This document shows, piece by piece, positions 8,024-8,474 of a stretch of DNA of 8,474 nucleotides. The stretch lies in the NCBI GenBank assembly GCA_025454275.1, contig JALOOS010000051.1, forward strand, positions 1 to 8,474, given 5' to 3'. A program made the translations under genes and the position numbers. Under the pieces are notes generated by a model. The model was not told the DNA's origin, did no database searches, and worked only from the letters and a program-made list of their open reading frames with translations. This DNA comes from Desulfobacterales bacterium. Its GTDB lineage: Bacteria > Desulfobacterota > Desulfobacteria > Desulfobacterales > SpSt-501. The first letter of the stretch is position 1. The number at the start of each line of letters is the position of its first letter.

Positions 8024-8226
8024 ACCGCTTTCCATCCCGAAACCCTTTCTTTCGTTAGCGACTCTTGCGCCGGCCCCGGCTCGGACTACGGATAACGAAC
8101 CCACGGTTTTCACTTGCCCGCAACCTTCCGAGCGCTTCATGTCGGTATTCAGCCGGTCCCTGATTTGCTCAGGGGGCGGTCGCGCTGCCCGCCTGCAGGG
8201 GGTTGCAGTCGGGTGCCGTCCGCGGT
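8024..8226. other. Gap between pbpC and the acyltransferase gene
   Basis: These 203 bases hold no supportable gene. The only hairpin near the pbpC stop is CGAAA/TTTCG (8038-8042 with 8050-8054), a 5-base AT-rich stem without a U-run, too weak for an intrinsic terminator. I see no -35/-10 pair with proper spacing. Whether transcription continues from pbpC or restarts here cannot be told by reading. Confidence 0.5.
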
Positions 8227-8474
8227 ATGAAACCGGGCATGGGCATCGACCGACTCATCGCGCGCCTGCCGACCCTCTCCCTGGGGCGGTTGCTGGGCGT
8301 CGCCCTCGGCCTAGCGGGCCTGCCGCTCCACCGCATCGTCCGGCGTAACCTGGCCTTCGCCTATCCGGATCTTCCCGCCGCGGAAAGAAGGCGGCGGTCC
8401 TGGCGGGTGTTCCAGAATTACGGGATGAATCTGGTCGATTTTTTCCAGATGCGCTTCATGCGGCCGGAGGAGGT
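8227..8474 (+). CDS. Lysophospholipid acyltransferase, LpxL/HtrB family (N-terminal part, runs off the window)
   Basis: The first 82 codons are visible and the frame is still open at the edge. The N-terminus is a weakly hydrophobic stretch (about 15-34) followed by RIVRRNLAFAYPDL at 37-50 and VFQNYGMNLVDF at 61-72. The first resembles the xRNLxxxFP signature and the second the 'xxFxxxGM' helix of lipid A late acyltransferases; from memory, E. coli LpxL has IVHRNLELCFPEM at the matching place. These membrane-associated enzymes transfer an acyl chain from acyl-ACP to a lipid A precursor; other members act on different lipids. The catalytic HxxxxxD motif lies beyond the window, so activity and substrate cannot be judged. 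ATG 8227 is chosen although no good Shine-Dalgarno precedes it; ATG 8239 and TTG 8203 are in-frame alternatives. Family likely, exact function open. Confidence 0.78.
   Translation, partial: MKPGMGIDRLIARLPTLSLGRLLGVALGLAGLPLHRIVRRNLAFAYPDLPAAERRRRSWRVFQNYGMNLVDFFQMRFMRPEE

Noticed and set aside
8038..8054. CGAAA/TTTCG hairpin after the pbpC stop as a terminator
   Set aside because: A 5-base AT-rich stem without a following U-tract is expected by chance.
8114..8151. TTGCCC with a later TATTCA as a promoter for the acyltransferase
   Set aside because: The spacing is about 26 bases, far from 16-18, and no better -10 element lies at the right distance.
8192..8199. Palindrome CCTGCAGG ahead of the acyltransferase gene as an operator
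   Set aside because: It is an isolated 8-base palindrome whose flanks do not extend the symmetry, expected by chance in GC-rich DNA.
8139..8348. Small + strand frame of 69 codons across the gap and acyltransferase start
   Set aside because: It overlaps the acyltransferase in a different frame, and its translation is Arg/Pro-rich and unlike any family I know.

Overview
The window comes from a very GC-rich (by eye about 70%) Gram-negative bacterium. Two complete envelope genes and the start of a third all lie on the + strand. The periplasmic alpha-2-macroglobulin and the lipid A-type acyltransferase relative both imply a cell with an outer membrane. Protein style fits Proteobacteria or Desulfobacterota, but nothing in the window fixes the phylum.

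Layout: 1-121 is a leader with no supportable gene, ending in a ribosome binding site. 122-5815 encodes a 1897-residue bacterial alpha-2-macroglobulin with a signal peptide, an intact CxEQ thioester site and a glycine-rich candidate bait loop. After a 57-base gap holding a strong Shine-Dalgarno, 5873-8023 encodes penicillin-binding protein 1C (pbpC) with glycosyltransferase, transpeptidase and C-terminal BiPBP_C domains. 8024-8226 is a 203-base gap with no clear terminator or promoter. 8227 to the edge is the N-terminal 82 codons of an LpxL/HtrB-type acyltransferase.

How they work together: the macroglobulin-pbpC pairing is known from other Proteobacteria, including E. coli yfhM-pbpC. It is usually read as a two-part response to envelope damage: the macroglobulin traps proteases that enter the periplasm, and PBP1C repairs peptidoglycan. 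The acyltransferase would act on the outer-membrane lipid anchor or a related lipid, so all three genes concern the envelope. I see no wholly new system. The points most worth a second look are the absence of a lipoprotein signal on the macroglobulin, its four close cysteine pairs (two with identical spacing), its bait-like loop, and the changed third glycosyltransferase motif and cleavable-looking N-terminus of the PBP1C.
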